A stretch of 64,000 bases of DNA from a bacterium (GTDB lineage Bacteria; Patescibacteria; JAEDAM01; Absconditabacterales; Absconditicoccaceae). Each line of letters begins with the position of its first letter. Within the stretch, counting starts at the first letter, position 1. Where the stretch lies: NCBI GenBank assembly GCA_017453665.1, contig JAFTEM010000020.1:13880-77879 (forward strand). The letters run 5' to 3'. Shown piece after piece: positions 41,289 through 52,109 of the stretch. The position numbers and the translations under genes are program-made. A model generated the notes under the pieces. The model was not told the origin of the DNA. It saw only the letters and a program-made list of their open reading frames with translations, and searched no databases.

Positions 41289-41993
41289 TTAATACAAGTC
41301 ATCTAAATCAATTTCTTTTTTTTCTTTTTTTCCTACGTAGAAGTCATCATCGTATCTCCCTTCGTTTAATCGTCATTGAGGTCGTTTGATGTAAGTATCT
41401 TCTACGTGTTTAAGTTGAACCTCTGTTGCATAATCAATAGCCTTTTGAATTATGTAATTAGGATCATTTCCTCATTTAATACATTTCGTCCGAGCCTCGT
41501 ATGCTTTTTGTTTTCATTTCTTTTTAGTAAAGACTTTCCTAAATTTTTCGAAATCGGATGAATATATTATTTTTTTATTTTTTATTTTTTTATCTATTTT
41601 ATCATTATCTACGTTAGTAGATGATGATATAATAGAATCATTATCATAATCATGTTCATATTCATAATCTGTAAACGGGCGTATACGGGCGTATGCGGTC
41701 GTATACGAGCGTATATTTTTATAATTCATAAGCTTTGTTTCGTCTACTTCTTTTTTCCGTCTTTTACAATTTGCGATGTATCTTTGATTACATGCTGTTT
41801 GTCGTGATTGGAATGATTTTTCAAATGATTCTATGAATAATGGGAATAAGTACCTCAATGAAGCGGGTAGTTCTCCAACTTCCTTTCAAAGGTTGTAATT
41901 CATACATGCTTTGAAAAGTTTTCCTGCTTCTGTGTCTGACATGGAATCTATATCCCATGTCATATTGACAAGAAATTGAGTTCTTTTCTCCAT
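41289..41993 (-). CDS. DUF6291-like phage replication protein
   Basis: This 234-residue protein has the N-terminal pattern of DUF6291 proteins: MTWDIDSMSDTEAGKLFKAC, then GELPASLRYLFPLFIESFE and a basic RYIANCKR-like stretch. These proteins sit where phages encode replisome organisers. The middle carries a basic-acidic linker encoded by four 10-bp tandem repeats (41676-41715), beside an A/T-only tract. It is the first gene of the minus operon, behind a structured leader. Confidence 0.65.
41676..41715. repeat. Four tandem 10-bp iterons inside the replication gene
   Basis: CGGGCGTATA, CGGGCGTATG, CGGTCGTATA and CGAGCGTATA follow one another without spacers, rich in G+C in an AT-rich region. 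About 75-150 bp away is a nearly pure A/T tract (41567-41600). Iterons within the initiator gene next to an AT-rich unwinding region are the layout of lambda-type origins. This is a candidate phage origin of replication. Confidence 0.6.
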
Positions 41994-42001
41994 TGTTAAA
42001 T

Positions 42002-42182
42002 AAAAAGAGGTAAAGTCCTTACACTTTCAGTGGACCTTATCTCTTATCCCTTTATCATAGAGTCGACTTGCGTCTTTGAGAAAAGCCCTTATATGAAAGT
42101 GCTATGCGTAGGGTAGGATTGGACAGAAACCCCTAAACACAACACTTTGATATAAAGGCTTTGTATAGTGTTGTGCCAATCC
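42002..42182 (-). promoter_or_regulatory. Structured leader with terminator/antiterminator layout
   Basis: Read on the minus strand, upstream of the DUF6291-like gene: a stem CCAATCC/GGATTGG (42116-42182) enclosing CACAACACT/AGTGTTGTG, then a terminator-like 12-bp hairpin (42007-42043) with T5, ending 9 bp before the start codon. Eight bases of the terminator loop (42022-42029) are complementary to 42094-42101, so an alternative fold could open it. This fits transcription attenuation of the early operon. The gap 42183-42233 shows nothing else. Confidence 0.55.
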
Positions 42183-42233
42183 TCATGTTGTTTAATAGAG
42201 GCTTAGGCTATTCTCCGTTTTGAGTACAAAAGA

Positions 42234-42263
42234 AAAGACCTCTAGAATCAACTAGAAGTCTTT
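42234..42263. terminator. Bidirectional intrinsic terminator
   Basis: AAAGACCTCTAG and CTAGAAGTCTTT pair over 12 bp (one wobble) around a six-base loop, with T-rich tracts on both strands. On the minus strand it follows the tRNA-Cys-like sequence. Confidence 0.75.
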
Positions 42264-42288
42264 ATTTTTAGCTTTCTTATCTACTTTT

Positions 42289-42354
42289 CTCGGTTTGCAA
42301 CCGACGAACCAAGGTTTTGCAGACCCGTACAATAGACCACTCTGTCAAGGTGCC
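42289..42354 (-). pseudogene. Degenerate tRNA-Cys(GCA)-like sequence
   Basis: On the minus strand the 5' part reads like tRNA-Cys: acceptor strand GGCACCT, D arm ACAGAGTGGTCTATTGT, and anticodon loop CTGCAAA with anticodon GCA. The T-arm is imperfect (GTCGG/CCGAG, loop TTGCAAA without the usual C56), and the expected acceptor partner AGGTGCC is absent. It is either a decayed tRNA or a prophage attachment site where the 3' end has been separated. It sits exactly between phage and host genes. Confidence 0.5.
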
Positions 42355-42501
42355 ATATTGTGCATGTCTATCACTAACAAGAGGCATTATAGAAAAACCG
42401 AAGCATAAAACAAGTGATTTTTTGGAAAATCAGAATTTCTCCTATTGATATTCTGTTTTTTTTTACTATATTCTTTTACAGTTATTTTAGTTTTATATAT
42501 T

Positions 42502-43293
42502 ATGATAATGTCAAAAAAAGAAAAAAAATCTTCTAATACTAAGTTTTGGATTATTTGAGCTGTTGTTATTATTCTTATTTGAGCTTGTGTTTGTCGGTAT
42601 TGTTGTAAAGGAACTCCAACATCTAATGAAGTACCTGTAGATGATGAAGAAGCTGCTAAGCTCTCATCTGAATACCCTGTTAGAGGAGCCTCTTTTGAGG
42701 ACAGCAATATTAAGCGATCTAGTGATGGTGATATTAGTAGCGAAGAAAACAACGATGAAACTAATGAAGAAAATGATAATGAAAATAATGAGACTGATTT
42801 ATATTCTAATTCTACTATAATGTGAGCTGTTGAAGCATGAGATTTAATTACTGTTGATTATGTTTGAAAGCTTTTAGATGGAACTGTTTTTGATACTAGT
42901 ATTAAAAGTGTTGCACAAGAAGCTTGAGTTTATAGTGAAGGAAGAGACTATTCAGCATGATTAGAATTTACAGCTGGAGCAGGACAAATGATTAAAGGAT
43001 TTGATGAAGCTGTTATTTGAATGAAAGTTTGAGAAACTAAGAGTGTTGAGCTTCCTCCTGAGAAAGCTTATGGAGAACGAAGTAAAGATAACTTAATCAG
43101 TGCTAGTAGGGCTGAAGTTTGAGAAATTGAAGGAGCTGAGGTTTGAATGCAGCTTGTTTTATGAGGATATTATCCTGCTAAAATTGCTGAGATTACTGAT
43201 GATGGATATGTATTTGATTTAAATCATGATTTAGCTTGAAAGACATTAGTATTTGATATCACTATTAAAGATATTAAAAAAACAAACTCATAG
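42502..43293 (+). CDS. FKBP-type peptidyl-prolyl isomerase, membrane-anchored
   Basis: This 263-residue protein has a short basic N-terminus, one transmembrane helix (residues ~15-35), an acidic Asn/Glu/Asp/Ser linker and a C-terminal FKBP domain: DLITVDYVGKLLDGTVFDTS, FTAGAGQMIKGFDEAVIGMK, VGETKSVELPPEKAYGE. TGA falls on the invariant glycines. It would help fold exported proteins at the outer face of the membrane. ATG 42508 is an alternative start; a TTTACA/TATTAT promoter-like pair ends at the start codon, so the message may be leaderless. Confidence 0.85.
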
Positions 43294-43323
43294 GAATTAC
43301 TTTTATTTACTTGGTGCGTGGAA

Positions 43324-43800
43324 ATGATTTCTCTTAAAGTCTATAATTGAGAAGTTTTTGAAAGGAGCATTTGGTGGTATATTGGATTTGCTATTGTTAT
43401 TATAGCAATTCTTGGACTTTCTCTTTTCTATAAATCTTGAGATGGTGTGAACTGACTTATTGGGGCAATTATTTTATTAATGATTGTTTGAGGATATCTT
43501 TTTTTCCTTGCAAAAGCCAACACTGAGACTAAGATGATTTTGAAACCTGAGGGGTTAGCTATAGGAGAAAGACTTATCTCTTATTCTCAACTTAAGGGGT
43601 TTGTTATTGAAATGGAAAAATCTAGTTGAAAACTTAAAAATATTGTATTGGTTTATGAAAAAAATGTTGAGATATTCACACTCAAGGACACTAAAAAGCA
43701 ACAAGAATTATTCTTCTCTGAGCTTTCTAAAGTTGTGCCTTTCTTGGAAAATTATGAGCAAGGAAACTTAGATAGGTTTATGAGAAAATTAAAGTTATAA
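43324..43800 (+). CDS. Hypothetical membrane protein with PH-like C-terminal domain
   Basis: This 158-residue protein has two transmembrane helices (~20-38 and ~45-63), then a beta-rich domain starting AKANTETKMILKPEGLAIGE with ISYSQLKGFVIEM, a pattern seen in bacterial PH-like membrane proteins common in CPR genomes. It lies 30 bp after the FKBP gene in the same direction. Function is unknown. Confidence 0.6.
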
Positions 43801-43802
43801 AA

Positions 43803-43828
43803 AAACTCCTTGATGGAGTTTCTATTTT
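43803..43828. terminator. Terminator between convergent genes
   Basis: AAACTCC/GGAGTTT stem with a five-base loop, followed by CTATTTTTC on +. It overlaps the stop of tsaC on the minus strand, where it also ends in A/T runs. Confidence 0.65.
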
Positions 43829-44814
43829 TCTGCAGATCTTTTTACTCTATTCATAATTGCGAATCCTAATCCATTTTCTGGAAGTCTTTGAATAAAGACT
43901 TTTTTTATTCATGAGGTTTCGCATTCGTGGTAAAGTTGAAAGAGATTGTGGGCACAGCTTGCTAGATTCTCCTCTGTTCATCGAATAAGGTTTAGTCATG
44001 AAGAGATATTTTCTTCTCTTTCAAACCGCTCTTTAGTTGCTATAATAGCAAATTTTTCATCAAGATTTGGAATTTCATTACTATGATCAATGATAACAAT
44101 TTCTCAAGGGATTGAGTAGTGTTTGAATCTTGTTCCAGGGGACATATTTTTATCTTTAGCTGTATATTCAACCTCCACATTTTGTCATTCAAAGAATGCC
44201 TCGAGGTCTTCTTTTGTTATAAATCATGGTCTTAGGATTCAGATTACACCTTTTCAAGCAATTTCATCTACTTTTACAACACTAGATTCGATTCAGTAGT
44301 CTGAATCTCAACCATCAATAATTAACTCTATTTTTTCTCATACGTTATCTGCAACCATTGGAGCTGAGGTTGGACTTGGTTTTCATGAAATATTTGCACT
44401 TGGTGCTGCTATTGGAGCTTTTACAGCCTTTAAGAATTCGTTAGCAACCGTATTTGAAGGCATTCTTATCCCTACATAGGGATTCTGAGTTACGACTTCT
44501 GGTATACAAGCCTCTTTTTTCAATAGCAAAGTGATAGGACCAGGGAATAATTTATCAATTATTTGTTGTTGATAGTTATTTTCTACGATTCATAGCCCTT
44601 TTATTTGTTCTTTTGTTCATATATGAACAATTAAAGGATTAGAACTTGGTCTTCATTTTGCCTCAAAGATTTTTTTCACGGCTGAACTATTAAGAGCGTC
44701 TGCTCATAATCCATAAATTGTTTCTGTAGGGAATGCTACAATATCTCATTTCTCTATAATAGCTCTTGCTTTTTGAGCCGTTTCTGCATTCCGTTCTAAG
44801 ATTTCTGCTTTCAT
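43822..44814 (-). CDS. tsaC: Threonylcarbamoyl-AMP synthase, TsaC/Sua5 family
   Basis: This 330-residue protein has the YrdC fold at the N-terminus: VAFPTETIYGLGADA, KGRPSSNPLIVH, and later APIAAPSANISGKPSPT, all with TGA-Gly in the conserved places. The ~120 residues after that (SPGTRFKHYSIPGEI and onward) form the Sua5 C-terminal domain, so this is the longer Sua5 type. It makes threonylcarbamoyl-AMP from Thr, bicarbonate and ATP for tRNA t6A37. It lies downstream of a promoter-hairpin unit (44882-44996) that may control it. Confidence 0.9.
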
Positions 44815-44881
44815 ATCATGACTGATAATAAAAATTATTTCGCTATTTAGTGTAGTTATTTATTAAGGATTTTCAAGGAAT

Positions 44882-44960
44882 GAAAAAAGGGAGAACCTAT
44901 ACGCAGCTCCCCCCGACTCCGAGAAATATGATCTGCAATTCGTCTGTAATACACAGCGAA
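44882..44960 (-). ncRNA. Putative ~80-nt small RNA or tsaC leader
   Basis: Behind a strong promoter (44967-44996), the minus strand reads a hairpin TTCGCTGT/ACAGACGAA, a linker, and a terminator GGGAG/CTCCC with T6 ending near 44882. Transcription would stop ~70 bp before tsaC. It may be an independent small RNA or an attenuated leader. It does not match the 4.5S RNA or 6S motifs that I can recognise. The rest of the gap 44815-45075 shows no gene. Confidence 0.45.
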
Positions 44961-44966
44961 CTGAAT

Positions 44967-44996
44967 ATAATATATAAAAATCCTATTAAATGTCAA
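44967..44996 (-). promoter_or_regulatory. Strong sigma-70-type promoter
   Basis: On the minus strand a consensus TTGACA (44991-44996) is followed 16-18 bp later by TATATT/TATTAT (44967-44974). It is one of the best promoters in the window and points at the putative small RNA and tsaC. Confidence 0.6.
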
Positions 44997-45075
44997 GTAA
45001 AAATAAACAAGATTCTATTTGCTTTCTTTTCTTAGATAATTACTCTATTTTTTGATATTTATAAACCACGGTTAT

Positions 45076-45855
45076 ATGAAAAAAACATTAATTGATACTT
45101 ATTTACAAACCTCTAGTGAAAAAGTAAGATGAGAAGAACATCCTGCTTTTTTGGAGCACCTACTAGAAAGAATTAAGCTTCATATTTCAAAATGAGGGAA
45201 AATCTTACTAATTACGTTAACTAAGAAGTCATCTGAAGAAGTTACTAGTTTTCTTATAGCACAATGATTTAAAGCATTCTATCTTCATAGTGAGATTGCT
45301 GCTATAGACCGCTGGGAAATTATCAAAAAATTAAGGACAGGTGAAATTGATATTATTGTTTGAGTTAATCTTCTAAGAGAAGGTATCGATCTTCCTGAAG
45401 TTACATTAATTGGGGTATTAGATGCAGATAAAGAATGATTCTTAAGGTCTACAACCTCATTAGTACAGATTATTTGACGTGCTGCGAGAAATCCTAACAG
45501 TGAAGTTATTCTCTATGCTGATGCCTTTACTGAATCGATGCTAAAAGCGTTATGGGAAACCTATCGTCGTAGAAATATTCAAGAACAATTCAATAAAGAG
45601 CATTGAATTACTCCTAAATTAGCCTCTTCAAATGTTAAATCCTTGGAGACTGTGAAAACCGATTTGGAACTTGAACAATCTTTTGGAAAAATAGTAAAGG
45701 AAAATAACTCAAAAAAATTAAAGAGAGCTACTAAAGCTGAAAAAGCAATTATTTTGAAGGATTTGAAGATTCAACTTGATGATGCAATTAAGGCTTGGGA
45801 ATTTGAGAAAGCTGCCATTATTCGTGATCAAATAAAGGAAATTTCTTGAGAATAA
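45076..45855 (+). CDS. C-terminal half of UvrB (helicase domain 2 plus UVR motif)
   Basis: This 259-residue protein is homologous to the C-terminal part of Uvr[68 protein letters not shown] and QIIGRAARN, then the UvrC-binding UVR helix ([20 protein letters not shown]). UvrB is normally ~660 residues; the Walker A and damage-binding half is missing, and an in-frame stop lies ~13 codons upstream. It is either a split gene with its N-terminal half elsewhere or a relic. The UVR domain alone could still bind UvrC. Confidence 0.8.
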
Positions 45856-45866
45856 TCTTTAAAAAA

Positions 45867-45912
45867 TTTCTAAATATGTATAAATTTATACATATTTAGA
45901 AAATATTTTTTT
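45867..45912. terminator. 36-bp perfect palindrome with T-run
   Basis: TTTCTAAATATGTATAAA is followed directly by its exact reverse complement, then T7 (45905-45912). It separates the convergent uvrB fragment and the 1,545-residue gene. A terminator in both directions is the simplest reading; the stem is all A/T except two G-C pairs at each end region. Confidence 0.65.
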
Positions 45913-45989
45913 AATAACTTTCTTCTAGATTTTTTAAAATCATAGATTCCTTATATAATCATTTCCTTTGTTTTGCATTATGGTCTCTA

Positions 45990-48900
45990 CTATCACCTTT
46001 TATTTGGTGTAATAGAGATTCATCATTTATCTGGTTTTGAAAGATTCATTGGTGGAACAACTCCTATCTTTTTGAGCAGTTTTTCCATACTAACAAGTTC
46101 CTGGTTCACAAAATAATCACTCTTGAAATGATTTCTTTTCCATTTAGTAGCATCTTTTCAAGTAAGAATTCCTACTCAAGTTTCTTCAACATCTTCTTCT
46201 GCCTGAATATATTTTTCTTCTTTTTGTACATGAAGTGTGTATTCATCCCATGGGACAATATATTCTTCTGGGATTTCATCACTATGAGGGGCTGATGAGA
46301 ATACTCTTCTTAATACATCTTCTTTTGAGATTTCATCAAAATGTTTTTCGAAATAGTTTTGGAAGAAGTCTAAAACCTTTTCAAATTCCTCAGGAGGTTG
46401 ACAAACTCCTTTACTGAGAATTGTTCCTTTGAATAAGAACCATAACAATGAGTTAACTTCTTTATCTCCATATTTTTTATCCGAAATTACTTTACATCAG
46501 CGGATAGTATCATTAAAGACCATTGGTTTTCCTTTCTGGGCTGCCACTTTTTTAATGAGTCTAATTCTTGCAATAATATCTCAATCGTTACGATCTCAGA
46601 ACCCATCGTTATAAAAGAAGTTTTTAAATTCTTTCAAGAAGAATTCCGGCTTAACTTCAGGATTTTTCTCTAAATTCTTAAGGTCTGTAAGCATCTTCTT
46701 CCAGAACGCAATTTTATCATTTCTTTCATCAGAATCTTTAGCTTCGAATCCATCCTTACCATAACGTTTATAACGACTAATAATATCTGGAGTTTGATTT
46801 AATCAGAAGTGTCCTGCAATTTTTGGTTTAGCTTTCCATGTATCATTAACGTTATCTGGATTCTTTTCCCATAGCACACTTGCAATATCTTCTAAGATAG
46901 GATCTCCTCATAAATTTCTTGTTTTTAATGATAAGAAGAAATTATCTAAATCATCCGCATTTTTAGTCCACCATTTTTCTAATTCACTTAATAGGTTTCA
47001 ATAAGGAACTTGTTCCGAGGTCTTTGAAAAGTTTTCAATACTAAGTCCTTTTGAACTCATATATTTATCAAATCATAAATTAACATTTTTTCCGTTTTCT
47101 ATTTTACTTGCTTTGCTTAACAAATGCCATGCATATTTCTGATGGTAGTTCTTGCTAGCAAAAAATGCTGTTGGTAACATATATGCTCTGGCGATACCAT
47201 CGAATCGTGTAATCATATCCTTATTTGCGTATTTCGAGAGAATTCCACTCAAACTTACATAAGAAATAGCCACCTTTAATTGTGTGTGATCTTGTGGTTC
47301 TACAGCTAATTCCCCCATTCTCATTAAAGCTCATAATCAAGCTTCTATTCTACAAGATTTAATACACTTCTTAAACTCTTCCCATGCAGGATTAAAGGTA
47401 TTCATCTTCTTTAATTTACCATAAGAACTTTCTACTGCTCCTTGTCCTGTCATTTCAGAAGCCGCAGCATCGAGTTGATTAGCAAATTCGTTAGAATAAA
47501 GTTGTTTTAATGCTTGTTGATTACTATCGCTTACAGATCCGAAATATTCATCTTTACCATGTGAATTTTGGATGTTATTCACGATATAATAGACTTCTGA
47601 TTTTACTAATAGATCTCTTAATTGGGTCGCATTAGGTCCTCCTCTTTTAATATCAGCTTCAAGTTTTTTCTTTTGTTCAAGATATCTTTGATAATGAGCT
47701 GGTCAAAGCAAACATTGTACCCAAAGACCTTGATTATCATATTCTGCCATTCAACGATATAATCCTTTTCACATCTTGATATTAGAAATCATTGCAGCTG
47801 CAATAACAGGCCTTAAACCATCATCATTAACAACACATGTGCGAGAAATTAGAACATCTTTTATTGTATTAAACTTTCCTAAAACGCCATCGAGTTTTCA
47901 AAGCCTTTGGTCTCCTGGTTTATCTATTCAATTTTCAAAAAGATTAGCATAATCTCACAATTTTTTAAACTCAGAAATCCAGTAGTTAATACCTTCCCAT
48001 GTTTTTTTCTCTATTCCTGCCATCGCTTCATCGTGCAGTTCGGTTAAAGCTGCAGAAAGCGCTGGTGATAATTTTCCTATTGTTTTTTCTAGTTTTTTAT
48101 AGAGTCAATTTTTTACCAGCATTTCATAACAAGCTTCATTCTGTTGTTTTTCGTAATTAGTAATTCCATCATTAATTTTTTTCCAAATATTTTTAATTGA
48201 ATACATAAAAGCCCCAATACTTACCCATTGGATTTTTCTTGTCTTAGTTGAAACAACGTCTTTAATTTTTCTTTCTTCTTCTTTTGCCATACTTTTTGTT
48301 TTTGGACTTAATCCTTTCTCATGAATGAAAACTAAGAATTCAGGATACGTCATTGTAGTCTTATGTTCGAAGGTTTTACCATTTTCTCAAATAAAAGGTG
48401 ATGATGTGAGAGTAACGGTATTGTTGCTATTCCATGTTGTTTTATAGAGTACCTTATTTTTATCATTCACGTTTAATCAAGATCCGAAATAACTAACAGG
48501 TTCGTGTCTTTCTTTTCCGTTTTCATCAAGGTCGTTCATCATAAGTTTTCCATCTTCAAATTGAGTGTCTCATAAAGTATCTCAATCACAGAGCTTCCAT
48601 GTTATCATATCATTAAATGCATTCTGAAGCTTGTTTTTTTCTGAAAGAATTTTATATGGTTTTGCTGTTAGATTTTCTCCTTCTAGAAAACGTTTTTGAA
48701 AGATATCAAAGGGGAACTCAATAACTTTATTTTCGTAATCAAAACTCTTAGAACGAAGTTCTTGTTCTACTCAACTTGGTTTTACACTCACCGTCTTTTT
48801 ATCCCAATCAACATATTCAATTTTTAGTCTCATCCAATCGTTTGAATCTTCTGTATATGGAGGTAATGAAGACTCTCAAAATGGGATGTATAACGTTGCT

Positions 48901-50627
48901 CATGTTTTAAATCCATAATTATCTTCTGCACTTGAATTCACTTCTCCTTGAATACCATTCCATAATTTTAGAAATTTTTCTTTTTCCTCAGCCTCTTTAT
49001 CTTCCTCAGATTCTTCTCATTCTTCCTGCTTTTCTTCGTTTTGAGATTCATCATCAGATTCATTATTTTCTCAGTCCATTAACTCTCTTTTTTTCTTTTC
49101 AACTGATGAATCTTTATTGATATCATTGAAGAATTGTTCTAGCCTATTAGAGCTTTCAGAATTTGGGTTATAACTTTCTATAAATCAAGGATTTCCCATA
49201 AAATAAAGGATTAAAAGTTTTCATATTTTTTCATTTTTTAGAACAATCTCATTATTTTCTTTATTTTCCGCAAAAAGCCTATCAAACGCCTGCTGATCCT
49301 CTAAAGAGAGATTGAGGTTTTCTAATCAAGAAATTTTAAATTTTATTGGGAATTCTTTTTCGTTAATAAATTCTGAAAGATCTTTAAGATTCTTATTTTC
49401 TCATGCAATAAGTTCTTTTTCTATATGTAATGATATTCCGTTAACATTAATTTCATTTTTTGAGAAATCAAAAAGGTCTTTAAAGTATTTTTCGAATTGC
49501 GCATGATCTGGTCAAAAGACATCAATTGCGTTTGCTGACTTCATTTGATCTAATCTCTGCTGTGCTAATCGATTTACAAAGAAGTCCCTTGAGGCTGGAT
49601 TTTGATTTAATGATGCAATATCAAAATTGTTTATATATAGCTCTCACAAGATGTTTGCTAATTGTGGGTCTGAAGTTTCTACGTGCCTTAGATATCGTTT
49701 CCAGTATAACTCTTCTGTTTGTTCTTCTAATAGAGTTTTATCCTCTTGAGATGCGTTTTGAAGTTGAGCATCTATTCCGTAAAGTTGATTTTTTTCATCT
49801 TCGGTTGCATAGGTTAAGAGGGTATTGTACTCTTCAAATGGATATTTTTCATATACAGAGCTCAAAGAAAGAGGAAGAGAGAATACTGAAGTAACATTTT
49901 CTGTAACCGTTTCAACCCACTGTAATCTCTTTTTTAATCTTTGAAGTACTGTTTTACTAAAAAGATAATCAAAGGTTTTTTGTTGAGATTCCGTCCAATC
50001 TGAAAAATTCTTAGTATTAAGATTTTCGTTTGTATCGGCTCCTGTTGTAGGATCTACTTGAGGAGCTAAATTATTTTTTATTTCTGAAAAACTTATTACA
50101 AAATTTGATGCAAAATCTGTGAATTCCTTTTTTTCTTGTGCGATATTTAATTGCGTTGGAAAAAGTTCTATTGTGTTTAGTAATTCTGGAAGTGAATCAT
50201 TATGATAACGAGTTTCTTCTAGAAATTTTCTTTTTACTTCATTTTGTAGACCGTTCTTAAACTCTTTTTTTATGTATTTTACAATTGATTTTTCTATCTC
50301 TATTCTCAAAGTATCTGTATCTGGAAGTCCTGGAATGCTTGAAATATTAAGGTCTTTTAATTCACTCAAAGAAAGATTCTCATGAGCTAGGAATCAAAAG
50401 TTAATAGCTGAGTTTTCGTTAAGTTGTGATAAAAATCCTTGAGTTGTTCAGGTATCGATATTTGACTCCTCAGTTTCTATTGCCTCAACTCATTTTTTAT
50501 CAGCATATTTCGTATTTAATACATCAAAAAGTTGGGCTTTTGCTATTTGAAAATTTTGTTGATTATTCATAATATTACGAGGCTTTCCTCTTTCTTGTCA
50601 TCGCCTTACATTTTGTTGTCTTGCCAT
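45990..50627 (-). CDS. 1,545-residue orphan protein
   Basis: One frame of 1,545 residues when TGA is Gly. It has a basic N-terminus (MARQQNVRRGQERGKPRN by the standard code), long helical regions, an acidic Glu/Asp/Ser stretch near residues 510-540, a compact middle, and a basic C-terminus ending ISITPNKRG. There is no signal peptide and no transmembrane segment that I can see. Such giant lineage-specific proteins are common in CPR genomes; no family was recognised. A TATAAT-like -10 lies ~33 bp upstream of the start. The gene is bounded by terminators on both sides. Confidence 0.65.
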
Positions 50628-50756
50628 AGTTTCAAACCAGGATAAAGTAGTATAAACTAATTATAATCAAAACTTCATTTTATGGAATTTTATACTTCTT
50701 GGTTTTAAATAACATCTTGTCATTTTTCTATTTCTATTAAAAAATATTACTTTTGC

Positions 50757-50785
50757 AACAAAAAAACCACCTTTTTAAGGTGGCC
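50757..50785 (-). terminator. Intrinsic terminator of the metallopeptidase gene
   Basis: On the minus strand CCACCTT/AAGGTGG with a short A-rich loop is followed by seven T. It begins ~20 bp after the stop at 50805. Confidence 0.8.
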
Positions 50786-50804
50786 TCATTTATGCTATTA
50801 ACTT

Positions 50805-51926
50805 TTATTTAAAAAGATTTTTAAAGTAATTATTCTTTTTTTCTAGGATTGTTTGAAGTGGTGCTGAACCGTGTTCTTCTTCTGTGCTTTCTGTTTTTGT
50901 TTTTGTGTTCTCGGCTGAAACAAACCAATCAGTGAAACTTTCTGCATAATCTTCTTCTTGTTTTGCCTCTGCATATTCTGTTACAAAATCCGAATCACCA
51001 CAGCTATTCTCTCAATTTTTTCGACAAATTTCTGTAAAGTTTTCAGGATTTGAATCCTTAAAGAAATACACATAATGTCCTATTTCATGGGAAAGAATCC
51101 TCTTGATTTGTTCTTCCATTGCTGGTGGAAAATTTCAATTACACATTGGAATATTGATCTCAATACTCTTAAAGGTTACATATCAAGTTTCTTTATTTTT
51201 CACGACATGAAAGCTTCCGTTTACTGCTTCACATACTGGCTTATAATTAATTTGGATTTTTTCATCTAAACGATTTAAATCCTCTTCTTCTAAGATTCCT
51301 TTTAGTTTTAGCTCTTCGATTACTCTTTGAAGAAACACATCAATTCTTCTAATAGTATTAACACTTGATCCCGTTAATTCATCTGTTGCATGAATAAAAC
51401 TAAGCATTTTCGTTTTTCATGAGAGGGTGTTATAATAGTTTTGGGTCGTTTCCCAAATACTATAAAGGAGGTATTTTTGTTTACAAAAAGTTTCTTTTTC
51501 TGCATTAGGATTTACCCAACCAACAACTTCTTGAACAAAAGAAAATCTTGATTTTAGGGTTTTAACTTTTTCTGTATATGTGGTTGGTAAAGAGTCATAC
51601 CATTTTTCGTTTAACCATTTGATGGCGTCTTTAGCATTATTAATACTATTTGTTGAACATTTTGTTTCTAACACCTCCTTTATACTATTGTAAGGAATTG
51701 CCGAATCTATAGTAAAGCTTTTCATATTTAGCGTTTTTTCTATTTTTGCTTGAATCGCATTAATATCTGTTGAAGTACCATTCAAAATTTCTGAAAAAAT
51801 GGTTTCAGCCCCTGTTGATTGATGTATTTCCTTGGTTTTTTCTTGTGTTATTTCTTGAGCAAAAGTTGTTTGTAGTACTCACAAAACAAACGCTCATAAT
51901 ATGTATAATAACAATTCTTTCTTCAT
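50805..51926 (-). CDS. Secreted zinc metallopeptidase
   Basis: This 373-residue protein has an N-terminal signal sequence (MKKELLLYILGAFVLGVLQ), a helical Cys-containing middle, and a zincin motif HEIGHY near residue 286 (Gly from TGA or GGA), followed by a Glu-containing helix EDYAESFTDWFV as third-ligand candidate and a Ser/Thr/Glu tail. The HExxH plus downstream acidic helix suggests a metzincin- or M48-like exported protease. It may degrade host or envelope proteins in the episymbiotic lifestyle inferred for this group. The family is tentative. Confidence 0.7.
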
Positions 51927-52109
51927 TTTTATGGACTCAGTTCAAATTAAAGCTCTATTTATTGTATCCACAAATTTGGAAGAAATCAAATTTTTTAATC
52001 TTTTTTAATATGTCAAGTACTTGATAAAAAGTCGTTTGAAAAAAATTATATTGATAATTATTTTGGGATTACTAAAGTAATATTTGTTTTATATCAAAGA
52101 GAAAGAAAT

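Noticed and set aside
1..42300. Reverse transcriptase and template repeat of the DGR
   Set aside because: No frame with reverse-transcriptase motifs and no third copy of the variable segment was seen, so I do not claim a complete DGR in this window.
44882..44960. Identification of the small RNA as 4.5S (SRP) or 6S RNA
   Set aside because: The conserved SRP loop (CAGGUC, GGAA, AGCAGC) and the 6S central bubble are not present.
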